In this document: positions 46,851-55,255 of the stretch, piece by piece | How positions within the stretch are numbered: the stretch's first letter is position 1 | How the letters are laid out: every line of letters starts with the position of its first letter | NCBI GenBank assembly: GCA_001897375.1 | Contig: MKSU01000015.1 | Location: 84,680 to 148,679 of the forward strand | Length of the DNA: 64,000 nucleotides | Direction: 5' to 3' | Source of the DNA: Sphingomonas sp. 67-36 | Lineage (GTDB): Bacteria > Pseudomonadota > Alphaproteobacteria > Sphingomonadales > Sphingomonadaceae | The notes under the pieces: generated by a model | The model's database searches: none | Told to the model about the DNA's origin: nothing | What the model saw: the letters and a program-made list of their open reading frames with translations, nothing else | Made by a program: the position numbers and the translations under genes

Positions 46851-47626
46851 GCCCGCTGGCTCGATACCGAGACGATCTCGCCGGTCATGTACGACGACAG
46901 GTCGGAGGCGAGGAAGATCATCACGTTGGCGACTTCCCACACCTCGGCGGGGCGGCCGAACGCTTCCTGCGCGGAGAGCTTGGCGAGCAGGTCGTCGGTC
47001 GTCACCTTGGCGAGGAACGGGTGCATCGCGATCGACGGCGCGACGGCGTTGATCCGCACCCCATGCTCCGCCGCCTCCACCGCCGCGCAGCGGGTGAAGG
47101 CCATCACGCCCGCCTTGGCGGCGGCATAATGCGCCTGACCCTTCTGCGCCCGCCAGCCCAGCACGGAGGCGTTGTTGACGATCGCGCCGGCGGCGCGCGC
47201 GGTCATCGCGGGCAGGAAGGCGCGGGTCATGCGGAATACGCTGGTCAGCGTCACGTCGATCACGCGCGACCATTGCGCATCGGTCATCTCGACCACCGGC
47301 ACCTCGCCGCCCAGTCCGGCGTTGTTGATCAGCACATCGACATGGCCCAGCTTCGCCAGCGCCGTATCGCGCAGCGCCTGCACCTGCTCCTCGCTGGTCA
47401 CGTCGCACAGGCACGTCTCGGGGCGGGCGCCGACCGCCGCCGCGATGGCGTCCGCCGCTTCGCCCAGCCGGCGCTCGTGGAAGTCGCTGATGAGCACGCG
47501 CGCGCCTTCCTCGGCGGCGCGCTTGGCGACCGCGAAGCCGATGCCAGTGCCGGCGGCGGCGGTGACGACGACGGTGCGGTCCTTCAGCAGCCCGCGCGGG
47601 GCGGGATAGGCGGGGATGGCGGTCAT
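46847..47626 (-). CDS. ipdF: IpdF-like short-chain dehydrogenase
   Basis: The 259-residue SDR has the cofactor motif VVVTAAAGTGIGFAVA, the NNAGLGG motif and the catalytic YxxxK (HYAAAKAG). The TAAAGTGIG variant and adjacency to fadE30 and fadD3 match IpdF (Rv3559c), which oxidises the hydroxyl of a HIP-derived CoA ester. Starts and stops overlap both neighbours by 4 bases. Confidence 0.82.
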   Translation of the reverse strand: MTAIPAYPAPRGLLKDRTVVVTAAAGTGIGFAVAKRAAEEGARVLISDFHERRLGEAADAIAAAVGARPETCLCDVTSEEQVQALRDTALAKLGHVDVLINNAGLGGEVPVVEMTDAQWSRVIDVTLTSVFRMTRAFLPAMTARAAGAIVNNASVLGWRAQKGQAHYAAAKAGVMAFTRCAAVEAAEHGVRINAVAPSIAMHPFLAKVTTDDLLAKLSAQEAFGRPAEVWEVANVMIFLASDLSSYMTGEIVSVSSQRA

Positions 47627-48807
47627 GCGTTGCCTCGCGGTTCGCGCGGCAGGCCAAGCGCCCGCTCGGCGACTATGTTGCGCTGGATCTGGTTGGTGCC
47701 GCCGTAGATCGTGTCGGCGCGCGACGACAGGAACAGGCTCGGCAGCATCGGGAAGTCGTAGTCCGGCCCCGAAGTCACCTCGCCGGCCTGCCCGAGCACG
47801 TCCATCGCCAGCTCGCCGAGGTTGCGCCGCCATGTCGCCCATTGCAGCTTGTAGGTCAGCGCCGCGCCGTCCGGCCGCGCGTGATCGGTGTTGCTCAGCA
47901 CGCGCAGCGCGCCGTAGCGCATCAGCCTGAGGCCGATCTCGGCCTTCGCGATGCGCTGGCGGATCAGCGGGTTGCTCGCGGAACCGTTCGCCTTCGCCGC
48001 CGCGATGATCGCGTCCAGCTCGTGCCGGAAGCCCATCTGCTGCCCGAGCGTCGAGACGCCGCGCTCGAACGCGAGCAGCCCCATCGCCACCTGCCAGCCG
48101 TTGCCGGGCGTGGAGACGAGGTTCTCGGCGGCCGTGCGCGCGCCGTCGAAGAAGGTCTCGTTGAACTCGGCGTCGCCGTTGATCTGCCGGATCGGGCGGA
48201 TCGTGATTCCCGGCTGGTCGATCGGCATGAGGAGGAAGGTGAGGCCCTTCGGCCCCTTCGACCCTTCCTCGCTGCGCGTGACGACGAAGATCCAGTCGCA
48301 GATCTGCGCGAGGCTGGTCCAGATCTTCTGGCCGTCCACCACCCATTCGCCGGTCGCTTCATCGACCCGCGCGCGGGTGCGCACCGAGGCGAGGTCGGAC
48401 CCGGCGTTCGGCTCCGAATAGCCCTGGCACCAAAGGACTTCGCCGGATGCGATGCCGGGGAGGAAGCGCGCCTTCTGCTCCTCGGTGCCGAAGGCGAGGA
48501 TCGTCGGCCCGGCCAACTCGATCCCCATATGGCCGACGCGGCCGGGCGCGCCGGAGCGCGCATATTCCTCCGCGAAGATCACCTGTTGTTCGAGCGTCGC
48601 GTCGCGGCCGCCCCATTTGCTCGGCCAGCCGATGCAGCTCCAGCGATGGCGGCCGAGCTGCTGCTCCCATTCCTTGCGGCGTTCGGCCATCACCGTCAGG
48701 CCCAGCACGCCCCTGATGTCGCGGAACTCGCCGGACATCTGGTCGGCCAGCCAGTCCGCCGCCTCCGTGCGGAACGCCTCGTCCTCGGCCGAGAATCCGA
48801 GTCTCAT
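47623..48807 (-). CDS. fadE30: FadE30-like acyl-CoA dehydrogenase
   Basis: The 394-residue flavoenzyme has the ACAD signature GYSEPNAGSDLASVRT and the C-terminal IYGGTNQIQRNIVAERALG, in which the classical catalytic Glu of YEGT is replaced by Gly. Next to ipdF and fadD3 it matches FadE30, which desaturates a HIP-CoA derivative. Its 4-base overlap with the next, shorter ACAD suggests that the two form a heteromeric complex. Confidence 0.8.
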   Translation of the reverse strand: MRLGFSAEDEAFRTEAADWLADQMSGEFRDIRGVLGLTVMAERRKEWEQQLGRHRWSCIGWPSKWGGRDATLEQQVIFAEEYARSGAPGRVGHMGIELAGPTILAFGTEEQKARFLPGIASGEVLWCQGYSEPNAGSDLASVRTRARVDEATGEWVVDGQKIWTSLAQICDWIFVVTRSEEGSKGPKGLTFLLMPIDQPGITIRPIRQINGDAEFNETFFDGARTAAENLVSTPGNGWQVAMGLLAFERGVSTLGQQMGFRHELDAIIAAAKANGSASNPLIRQRIAKAEIGLRLMRYGALRVLSNTDHARPDGAALTYKLQWATWRRNLGELAMDVLGQAGEVTSGPDYDFPMLPSLFLSSRADTIYGGTNQIQRNIVAERALGLPREPRGNA

Positions 48808-49862
48808 GCCGCTTCTCCCAATCCGATGATTTGCGCGACCTGCTCGCGGTGCCAGTCGCTGTCGCCCAGCATCGCGCGGATCGCGCGGGCGCGCTTGAAG
48901 AACAGATGCGCGTCATGCTCCCAGGTGAAGCCGATCCCGCCGTGAAGCTGGATCATGTCCCCGGCGCAACGCATATAGGTGTCGCCCGCGAAACTCTTGG
49001 CGCTGTGCAGCGCGAGCGGGGCTTCGGGCGAACCCTCGTCCACCGCGCAGGCAGCCCAATAGACCGCCGAGCGCGCCTGCTCGATCTCCACCATCATGTC
49101 GGCGAGGCGATGCTTGTACGCCTGGAAGCTGCCGATCGGGCGGCCGAACTGCACGCGTTCCTGCGAATAGGAGACGGTGCGGTCGAGCGTCGCCTGCGCG
49201 CCGCCCAAGGCTTCCGCCGCGACGCAGATCCAGCCGCCGGCGCGCGCCGCCGCCAGCCCGGCCCGCCAGTCGGGCAGCGGATCGCCCGGCGTGTCGGCCA
49301 GCGTGAGGCGGGCGAGGGGGCGCGTCTGGTCCATCGTCACCGGGCGTTCGATCGAGAGGCCCGGCGCGTCGGCGCGGACGATCCATGCGCCGTCCGGGGA
49401 AGCGAGGACGAACATGTCCGCGACGCCGCCGTGCGGCACGAAATCGACCGTGCCGGTCAGCTTGCCATCCGTGACGCGCAGGTCATCGCTGCCGCCCGGC
49501 GCGGCGATCACCTCGCCCGAGGCGAGCTTGGGCAGCCATTCCCGCTTCTGCGCCTCGCTGCCCCCGGCGGCGATCGCGCGCGCGGGCATGGCGAGGCCGA
49601 GCAGGGGGAGGGCGGCGACCTGCGCGCCAGCCGCCTCGGCGATCGTCGCGAACTCGACCAGCCCAAGGCCGGAGCCGCCATGGGCCTCCGGCACCGCGAT
49701 CCCGGCGAGGCCAAGCTCGGTGCAGAAGCTCGTCCACAATGCGCGGTCGATCCCGTCGCCGTCCATTGCGCGGCGGGTGCGCTCGCTGGTGGCGTTCTCG
49801 GCGAAGAAGGCGCGGGCAGTGTCCGCGATCATCGCCTGTTCCTCGGTGAAGGCGAATTGCAT
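48804..49862 (-). CDS. Acyl-CoA dehydrogenase, short subunit
   Basis: The 352-residue ACAD-fold protein has the family start FAFTEEQAMIADTARAFF, a PEAHGGSGLGLVEFA loop and C-terminal HGGIGFTWEHDAHLFFKRA. The canonical substrate-side Glu motif is absent. It is translationally coupled to fadE30, which supports a two-subunit (alpha2beta2) dehydrogenase as described for steroid side-chain and ring ACADs. The specific substrate is not known. Confidence 0.75.
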   Translation of the reverse strand: MQFAFTEEQAMIADTARAFFAENATSERTRRAMDGDGIDRALWTSFCTELGLAGIAVPEAHGGSGLGLVEFATIAEAAGAQVAALPLLGLAMPARAIAAGGSEAQKREWLPKLASGEVIAAPGGSDDLRVTDGKLTGTVDFVPHGGVADMFVLASPDGAWIVRADAPGLSIERPVTMDQTRPLARLTLADTPGDPLPDWRAGLAAARAGGWICVAAEALGGAQATLDRTVSYSQERVQFGRPIGSFQAYKHRLADMMVEIEQARSAVYWAACAVDEGSPEAPLALHSAKSFAGDTYMRCAGDMIQLHGGIGFTWEHDAHLFFKRARAIRAMLGDSDWHREQVAQIIGLGEAA

Positions 49863-50767
49863 CAGGCGGTCCCCCACACCTTGCGCGGGGCGATCCGCTC
49901 GGCGAGCAGCCCGTCCACCGCCGCGCCGACATCCACCGGGTTCCAGCGCTTGCCGGCATCGACCATCGGGCCTTCGCGCCAGCCATCCTCCAGCATGATC
50001 TTGCCGCCTTCCAGCTCGAACACGCAGCCGGTGACATGCGCCGATTGCGCGCTGCCCAGCCACACCACCGTGGGGGCGATATTGGCCGGGTCCATCGTGT
50101 CGAACGCCTGTCCCCCGGTCGCCATTTTCTCCGCGAAGGCCTGCTCGGTCATGCGGGTGCGGGCCGAGGGGGCGAGCGCGTTGGCGGTGATGCCGTAGCG
50201 GCCAAGCTCCGCCGCCTGCACCAAGGTCAGCGCGGCGATCCCGCCCTTGGCGGTGGAATAGGCCGCCTGCGCGATCGAGCCTTGCAGGCCCGCACCGCTC
50301 GTCGTGTTGATGATCCGCGCGTCGACCGGCTCGCCCGCCTTCTGCCGCGCGCGCCAGTGATCGACCGCGTGGCGCGACAGGCAGAAATGGCCGCGCAGAT
50401 GGACGTGCATCGTCGCGTCCCATTCCTCCGGCGTCGCGGAGACGAACATGCGGTCGCGCACGATCCCGGCGTTGTTGACCACCACGTCCAGCCCGCCGAA
50501 CGCGGCGACGGCGGCGTCGACGATCCGCTTCGCCGCGTCCCAGTCCGTGATGTCCTCGTAATTGGCGATCGCGTTGCCGCCGGCCGCCTTGATCTCGGCC
50601 ACCACGTCGTCGGCCGCGCTGATGTCGCGTCCCTCGCCGCCGAGCGAGGCGCCGATATCGTTGACCACCACGTTCGCGCCCTCAATGGCGAAGGCGAGCG
50701 CATAGGCGCGCCCCAGCCCGCGCGCGGCGCCGGTGATGATGACGGTGCGTCCGTCGCAGATCCCCAT
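49862..50767 (-). CDS. Short-chain dehydrogenase (MFE-2-like 3-hydroxyacyl-CoA dehydrogenase)
   Basis: The 301-residue SDR shows VIITGAARGLGRAYALAFA, NNAGIVRDRMF and the catalytic YSTAK. The sequence looks like the dehydrogenase domain of peroxisomal multifunctional enzyme 2 and mycobacterial Rv3548c, which sits in the same kind of cluster. It could oxidise a 3-hydroxyacyl-CoA intermediate of ring degradation. It overlaps the downstream ACAD by one base. Confidence 0.78.
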   Translation of the reverse strand: MGICDGRTVIITGAARGLGRAYALAFAIEGANVVVNDIGASLGGEGRDISAADDVVAEIKAAGGNAIANYEDITDWDAAKRIVDAAVAAFGGLDVVVNNAGIVRDRMFVSATPEEWDATMHVHLRGHFCLSRHAVDHWRARQKAGEPVDARIINTTSGAGLQGSIAQAAYSTAKGGIAALTLVQAAELGRYGITANALAPSARTRMTEQAFAEKMATGGQAFDTMDPANIAPTVVWLGSAQSAHVTGCVFELEGGKIMLEDGWREGPMVDAGKRWNPVDVGAAVDGLLAERIAPRKVWGTA

Positions 50768-50769
50768 GG

Positions 50770-51222
50770 TCAGGCTTCCTTGCGTGCGATGGTGCGGAGG
50801 AGATGGGCGCTCATGTCGCCGACGAGTTCGGGGGCGAGATACTGGCGCTCGGTGTAGTGCCACTCGCCGTCGATGATCGCGAGCTTGTCGGCATAATGGC
50901 CGGCGGCGATCACCTGAAGCGGCAGGTCGTCGGTCGCCTGGAGGATGGTCCATTGCGAGCGGCAGGTCGCGCTCTGCCCATCCTCGGAAAGCTCGATCAC
51001 CGGATTGGTGATGATGTGGCGGGTGCGCGGCGTGCCGTCCGCATAGAGATGCACCCAGCTTTTCCACATCGCGACGATCGCATCCTCGCCGCGCAGTTCG
51101 CCCCCGCCGGTGACGAGGCAGCCGTGGCGGAACATCCGCGCCGCGCGGTGGAAATCGGCCGAATCGATCGCGTCGGCGTAGCGATAGAGGAGGTTGGGGA
51201 TATCGATGGCGGGGTTGGTCAT
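50770..51222 (-). CDS. NTF2-like (SnoaL/ketosteroid isomerase fold) protein
   Basis: The 150-residue protein has the cone-shaped NTF2-like fold signs: YADAIDSADFHRAARMF, TRHIITNPVIEL and YTERQYLAPELVG. Homologues with this fold include ketosteroid isomerases and SnoaL-type enzymes. The Asp/Tyr pair needed for ketosteroid isomerase activity cannot be confirmed here, so function is open. It sits inside the operon between fadA6 and an SDR. Confidence 0.72.
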   Translation of the reverse strand: MTNPAIDIPNLLYRYADAIDSADFHRAARMFRHGCLVTGGGELRGEDAIVAMWKSWVHLYADGTPRTRHIITNPVIELSEDGQSATCRSQWTILQATDDLPLQVIAAGHYADKLAIIDGEWHYTERQYLAPELVGDMSAHLLRTIARKEA

Positions 51223-51230
51223 GGCGCCGC

Positions 51231-52382
51231 TCACAGCCGCTCGATGATGGTGACGTTGGCCTGTCCGCCGCCCTCGCACATGGTCTGCAGGCCGTAGCGC
51301 CCGCCGGTGCGCTCCAGCGCGTTCAGCAGCGTGGTCATCAGCCGCGCGCCGGTCGCGCCGATCGGGTGGCCGAGCGCGATCGCGCCGCCAGCAACGTTGA
51401 CCTTCTCGTGCGGCACGCCGAGTTCCTTCATCCATGCCATCGGGACGGAGGCGAAGGCCTCGTTGCATTCGAACAGGTCGATATCGGCGATCGACATGCC
51501 CGCCTTGGCCAGCGCGTGCCGCGTCGCCGGGATCGGGCCGGTGAGCATCCACACCGGGTTGGCGGCGCGGACGGAGAGGTGATGGATGCGCGCGCGGGGC
51601 TTCAGGCCATGCGCCTTGACCGCCGCCTCGCTCGCGATCAGCAGCGCGGCAGCGCCGTCGCAATTCTGGCTGGCGACGCCGGCGGTGATGACGCCGCCCT
51701 CGCGCACCGGCTTCAGCGCGGCCAGGCCCGCCATATTGGTCGCGGGGCGGATCGTCTCGTCCGCCTCCAGCCCGGCGAGCGGGGCGATCTCGCCCCTGAA
51801 CCAGCCCTGTTCGGTGGCCCGTTGCGCGCGGGCGTGCGATTCGACCGCGAACGCCTCCATCGCCTCGCGGGTGATGCCCCATTTGTCGGCGATCATCTCG
51901 GCCGATTTGATCTGGTTGACTTCTTCGTCGCCGTAGCGCGCCTGCCACCCCACCGAACCGCGGAACGGATCGTCGAAGCCGTAAGGCTGGCCGGCGAACA
52001 TCGCGGCGGAAATGGGGATAGCGTTCATCGCCTGGCTGCCGCCCGCGACGACCAGATCCTGCGTGCCGCTCATCACGCCCTGCGCGGCGAAATGCACCGC
52101 CTGTTGCGAGGAGCCGCACTGGCGATCGATCGTCACCCCCGGCACTTCCTCCGGCAGCCCGGCGGCGAGCCACGCGGTGCGGCCGATGTCGCCCGCCTGC
52201 GGCCCGATCGTGTCGCAGCAGCCCCACACCACGTCATCGACCGCCTTGGGGTCGATGCCGGCGCGCGAGATCAGCGCCTTGATCGGATGCGCGCCAAGAT
52301 CGGCGGGGTGGACGCCCGCGAGCGTGCCCTTCTTGCGCCCGATCGGGGTGCGCACCGCATCGACGATATAGGCTTCAGCCAT
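51231..52382 (-). CDS. fadA6: FadA6-like thiolase
   Basis: The 383-residue thiolase has nucleophile Cys89 (DRQCGSSQQ), GGAIALGHPIGATGA and the second active Cys in TMCEGGGQANVTIIERL. It reads closely to the recalled sequence of actinobacterial FadA6 (MAEAYxxDAVRT start, same C-terminus), which cleaves the last ring-derived CoA ester in steroid catabolism. Start MAEAYIVDAV is preferred over an upstream ATG. It overlaps the ACAD gene by 8 bases. Confidence 0.8.
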   Translation of the reverse strand: MAEAYIVDAVRTPIGRKKGTLAGVHPADLGAHPIKALISRAGIDPKAVDDVVWGCCDTIGPQAGDIGRTAWLAAGLPEEVPGVTIDRQCGSSQQAVHFAAQGVMSGTQDLVVAGGSQAMNAIPISAAMFAGQPYGFDDPFRGSVGWQARYGDEEVNQIKSAEMIADKWGITREAMEAFAVESHARAQRATEQGWFRGEIAPLAGLEADETIRPATNMAGLAALKPVREGGVITAGVASQNCDGAAALLIASEAAVKAHGLKPRARIHHLSVRAANPVWMLTGPIPATRHALAKAGMSIADIDLFECNEAFASVPMAWMKELGVPHEKVNVAGGAIALGHPIGATGARLMTTLLNALERTGGRYGLQTMCEGGGQANVTIIERL

Positions 52383-53346
52383 GTTGCATTCCTGTCTCGA
52401 AAGTCTGGTCGGGGCCGATCGCCATCGCACCGCCGATCACGGCGTCGTCGAGGCGGCGGAGGTGGAAGGCGCGGTCGCCCCACGCGCCGGCCAGCGCCCA
52501 GGCGCGCTTCATCCAGTAATGGAGATCGACCTCGTAGGTGTAGCCCATCGCGCCGTGGACCTGGATCGCCGTCTCCGCCGCCAGCATCGCGGCGTCGGTC
52601 GCGGCGAGCTTGGCGTGGCTGACATGGATCGGCGCGCGGGCGTGGCCGTGATCGAGCGCATAAGCCGCGCGCCACAGTACCGGCCGGGCGAACTCCAGCG
52701 CCACCGCGACGCTGGCGAGGTGATGCTTGATCGCCTGGAACGCGCCGATCGGCTGGCCGAACTGCTCACGGTCCTTCGCATATTCGGTGGCGAGTGTGAG
52801 CATCCGCTCGCTCGCGCCGACAAGCTGCGCCGCCGCCATCAGCGCGGCGAGATCGAGCATTACCGCGTCGGCCTCGGCGCGCTCCACCGCGAACAGCCGC
52901 CGCAAGGGATCGGCGCTCTCCAGCCTTTCGCGAGTCGCCGCGCCGCCGAGCACCAGCCCGGCCTGATCGGCATCCGCCACCCACGGATTGACCGGATGCG
53001 CCAGCGCGACCTTCAACTTGCCCGACGCGATCGCCGCAAGCTGCGCCTCGTCCGCTATCAGGCGCGGCGCGATCAGGGCGGTATCGACGATCGGCTCCGA
53101 TACGTCGGCGCGGCCCAGTTCGACCGCGACCAGCGCCGCTTCGACCAGCCCCAGCCCGAGGCCGCCCTGCGCCTCCGGCACGATCAGCCCGGTCAGCCCC
53201 ATCTCGACCAGCCCGCGCCAGATCGCCGGGTCGCGCCCGCCTTCGGCATCGAGGCGCCGCAGCACCTCGGGGCCGTGCGTGCCCTCGAGGAAGGCGCGCA
53301 CGCCGTCGCGCAGCTCGATCTGGTCCTGGGTGAACGCGAAGTCCAT
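52375..53346 (-). CDS. Acyl-CoA dehydrogenase, short subunit
   Basis: This 323-residue ACAD-fold protein starts MDFAFTQDQIELRDGVRAFL and ends HGAMGYTYEVDLHYWMKRAW then a short tail. Like the other short ACAD of this operon it lacks the YEGT Glu motif and is paired with a longer ACAD gene (1-base overlap). It may be a FadE32/33-type partner in steroid ring oxidation. Confidence 0.75.
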   Translation of the reverse strand: MDFAFTQDQIELRDGVRAFLEGTHGPEVLRRLDAEGGRDPAIWRGLVEMGLTGLIVPEAQGGLGLGLVEAALVAVELGRADVSEPIVDTALIAPRLIADEAQLAAIASGKLKVALAHPVNPWVADADQAGLVLGGAATRERLESADPLRRLFAVERAEADAVMLDLAALMAAAQLVGASERMLTLATEYAKDREQFGQPIGAFQAIKHHLASVAVALEFARPVLWRAAYALDHGHARAPIHVSHAKLAATDAAMLAAETAIQVHGAMGYTYEVDLHYWMKRAWALAGAWGDRAFHLRRLDDAVIGGAMAIGPDQTFETGMQHG

Positions 53347-54506
53347 CAGCCCGCTCCCATGCGCGGCAGGCCGAGCAGCCGCTCGGCGATGATGTTGCGC
53401 TGGATCTCGTTCGATCCGGCGTAGATCGGGCCCGAGAGCGAGAAGATATAGCCCTCCAGCCATTGATTGACGCGGCCGCCGACCGCCTTCAGCTCGGCCG
53501 CCGCGCCCATCAGGCTCATCGCGGTGCGGTGCAGCGCGCGGTCCAGCTCGGACCAGAAGATCTTGTTGAGGCTTGCCTCCGCGCCGATCCTGCCGCCCGC
53601 CATCACGGTGGAGGCGACCTTGTAGGTGTTGAGCGCATAGGCCTCCGCCTCCGCCCACGCCTTGACCACCGCCTCGCGCGCGGCGGGGGAGGCGTCCGCC
53701 TGCCGCTCGCGGTACAATTCGACCAATCGCTTCGCCGCCGCCTGGAAGCGCGCCGGGCTGCGCAGCATCAACCCGCGCTCGAAGCCGGCGGTGGCCATCG
53801 CCACGTTCCAGCCCTCGCCCTCGCCGGCGATGCGGTTGGCGGCGGGGACGCGCACCTCGTCGAAGAAGATTTCCGCGAAGCCGGTCTCGCCGTGAAGCTG
53901 GCGGATCGGGCGGATCGTCACCCCCGGCGCATCGAGCGGCACGAGGATGAAGCTCAGCCCCTTGTGCCGTTTCGATTCCGCGTCGGTGCGGAACAGGCCG
54001 AAGCCCCAGTCGGCGAACGCCGCGCGGCTCGACCACGTCTTCTGCCCCGAGATGACGTAATCGTCGCCGTCGCGCACCGCGCGCGATCGGATCGCCGCCA
54101 TGTCGGACCCGGCGTTCGGCTCCGACCACGCTTGCGCCCACATCACCTCGCCCTTCGCCATCGGCGTCAGGAAGCGCGCCTTCTGCTGGTCGGTGCCGAA
54201 TTCCATGATCGTCGGGCCGAGCAGGAAGATGCCGTTCTGGTTGGCGCGCAGCGGCGCGCCGGCGCGATAATATTCCTCCTCGAAGATCAGCCAGCGGATC
54301 AGGTCCAGCCCGCGCCCGCCATAGGCTTCGGGCCACGTCACCATGCCCCAGTTGCCCGACGCCAATGTGCGCTCCCATGCGACATGCGCATCGAAGCCGG
54401 TGCGTCCTTCGAGCGTCGGCAGCGGCTCCTTCGGCACGTGCGCTTCCATCCACGCACGGACTTCGGCGCGGAACGCCTGCTGTTCGGGAGTATAGGCCAG
54501 CTCCAT
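53346..54506 (-). CDS. FadE31-like acyl-CoA dehydrogenase, long subunit
   Basis: The 386-residue ACAD starts MELAYTPEQQAFRAEVRAWM and has AWSEPNAGSDMAAIRSRA and the C-terminal IYAGSNEIQRNIIAERLLG. The catalytic Glu of the canonical YEGT motif is Ala here. It resembles FadE31 by gene context. One-base overlaps tie it to echA20 upstream and to the short ACAD downstream. Confidence 0.75.
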   Translation of the reverse strand: MELAYTPEQQAFRAEVRAWMEAHVPKEPLPTLEGRTGFDAHVAWERTLASGNWGMVTWPEAYGGRGLDLIRWLIFEEEYYRAGAPLRANQNGIFLLGPTIMEFGTDQQKARFLTPMAKGEVMWAQAWSEPNAGSDMAAIRSRAVRDGDDYVISGQKTWSSRAAFADWGFGLFRTDAESKRHKGLSFILVPLDAPGVTIRPIRQLHGETGFAEIFFDEVRVPAANRIAGEGEGWNVAMATAGFERGLMLRSPARFQAAAKRLVELYRERQADASPAAREAVVKAWAEAEAYALNTYKVASTVMAGGRIGAEASLNKIFWSELDRALHRTAMSLMGAAAELKAVGGRVNQWLEGYIFSLSGPIYAGSNEIQRNIIAERLLGLPRMGAG

Positions 54507-55255
54507 CAGAACTTCGCCGCCCCCTTGGTCTCGACGAAGGCGTCGCGCGATTTCTGGCTGTCCTCGTGCATGTACATTTCGAGCGTGAAGCCCTGCTCGA
54601 AGCGATAGCCGTGATCGACGTCGCGCGGCTCCAGCCCGTTGAGCGCCTCCTTGGCGATCACCAGCGCCTTGCGGCTCTTGGAGGCGATCACGGCGGCGAA
54701 GGCGCGCGCCTCCTCGTAAAGCTTCCCGGCCGGGACCAGCTTCTCGATCGCGCCGATGCGATACGCTTCCTCCGCCGGGATGCGCCCGCCGGTGAAGAAG
54801 GCGGCGCGGACCTTCTGGATCGGGAACATGCGCTGGAGGTGGCTAGCACCGCCCATCGCGCCGCGATCGACCTCGGGCAGCGAGAAGAACGCGCCCTCCG
54901 CCGCGATCACCACGTCGGACGCGCCGCAGATGCCGATGCCGCCGCCGATCACGAAATTGTGGACGGCGGTGACGACCGGCACCTCGCAGCCGCGCACCGC
55001 GCGGAAGGTGCGGTAATTGCCACGGTTGAGATCGACGATCCGCTCCGGGTGCGCCTGCATCTCCTTGATGTCGACGCCGCCGCAAAAGCCCTTGCCCTCG
55101 GCGCGGATCAGCACGCAGCGCACCTCGGGATCGCGCCCGAGCGCCTCGATGATGCCGGGCAGTTCGTTCCAGCCCGCGCTGTCGAGTGCGTTGACTGGCG
55201 GGTGATCGAGGATGACCTCGCCGATATGGTCGGCGATTTGGGTGCGGATCGGCAT
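54506..55255 (-). CDS. echA20: EchA20-like ring-opening hydrolase (crotonase family)
   Basis: The 249-residue crotonase-fold enzyme shows GKGFCGGVDIKEM (oxyanion loop) and FVIGGGIGICGASDVVI. In Mycobacterium, EchA20 hydrolyses the D ring of a HIP-derived CoA ester to COCHEA-CoA, the step before IpdAB. Name is given because of the fixed order ipdA-ipdB-...-ipdC-echA20 and the sequence pattern. It overlaps ipdC by one base. Confidence 0.82.
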   Translation of the reverse strand: MPIRTQIADHIGEVILDHPPVNALDSAGWNELPGIIEALGRDPEVRCVLIRAEGKGFCGGVDIKEMQAHPERIVDLNRGNYRTFRAVRGCEVPVVTAVHNFVIGGGIGICGASDVVIAAEGAFFSLPEVDRGAMGGASHLQRMFPIQKVRAAFFTGGRIPAEEAYRIGAIEKLVPAGKLYEEARAFAAVIASKSRKALVIAKEALNGLEPRDVDHGYRFEQGFTLEMYMHEDSQKSRDAFVETKGAAKF

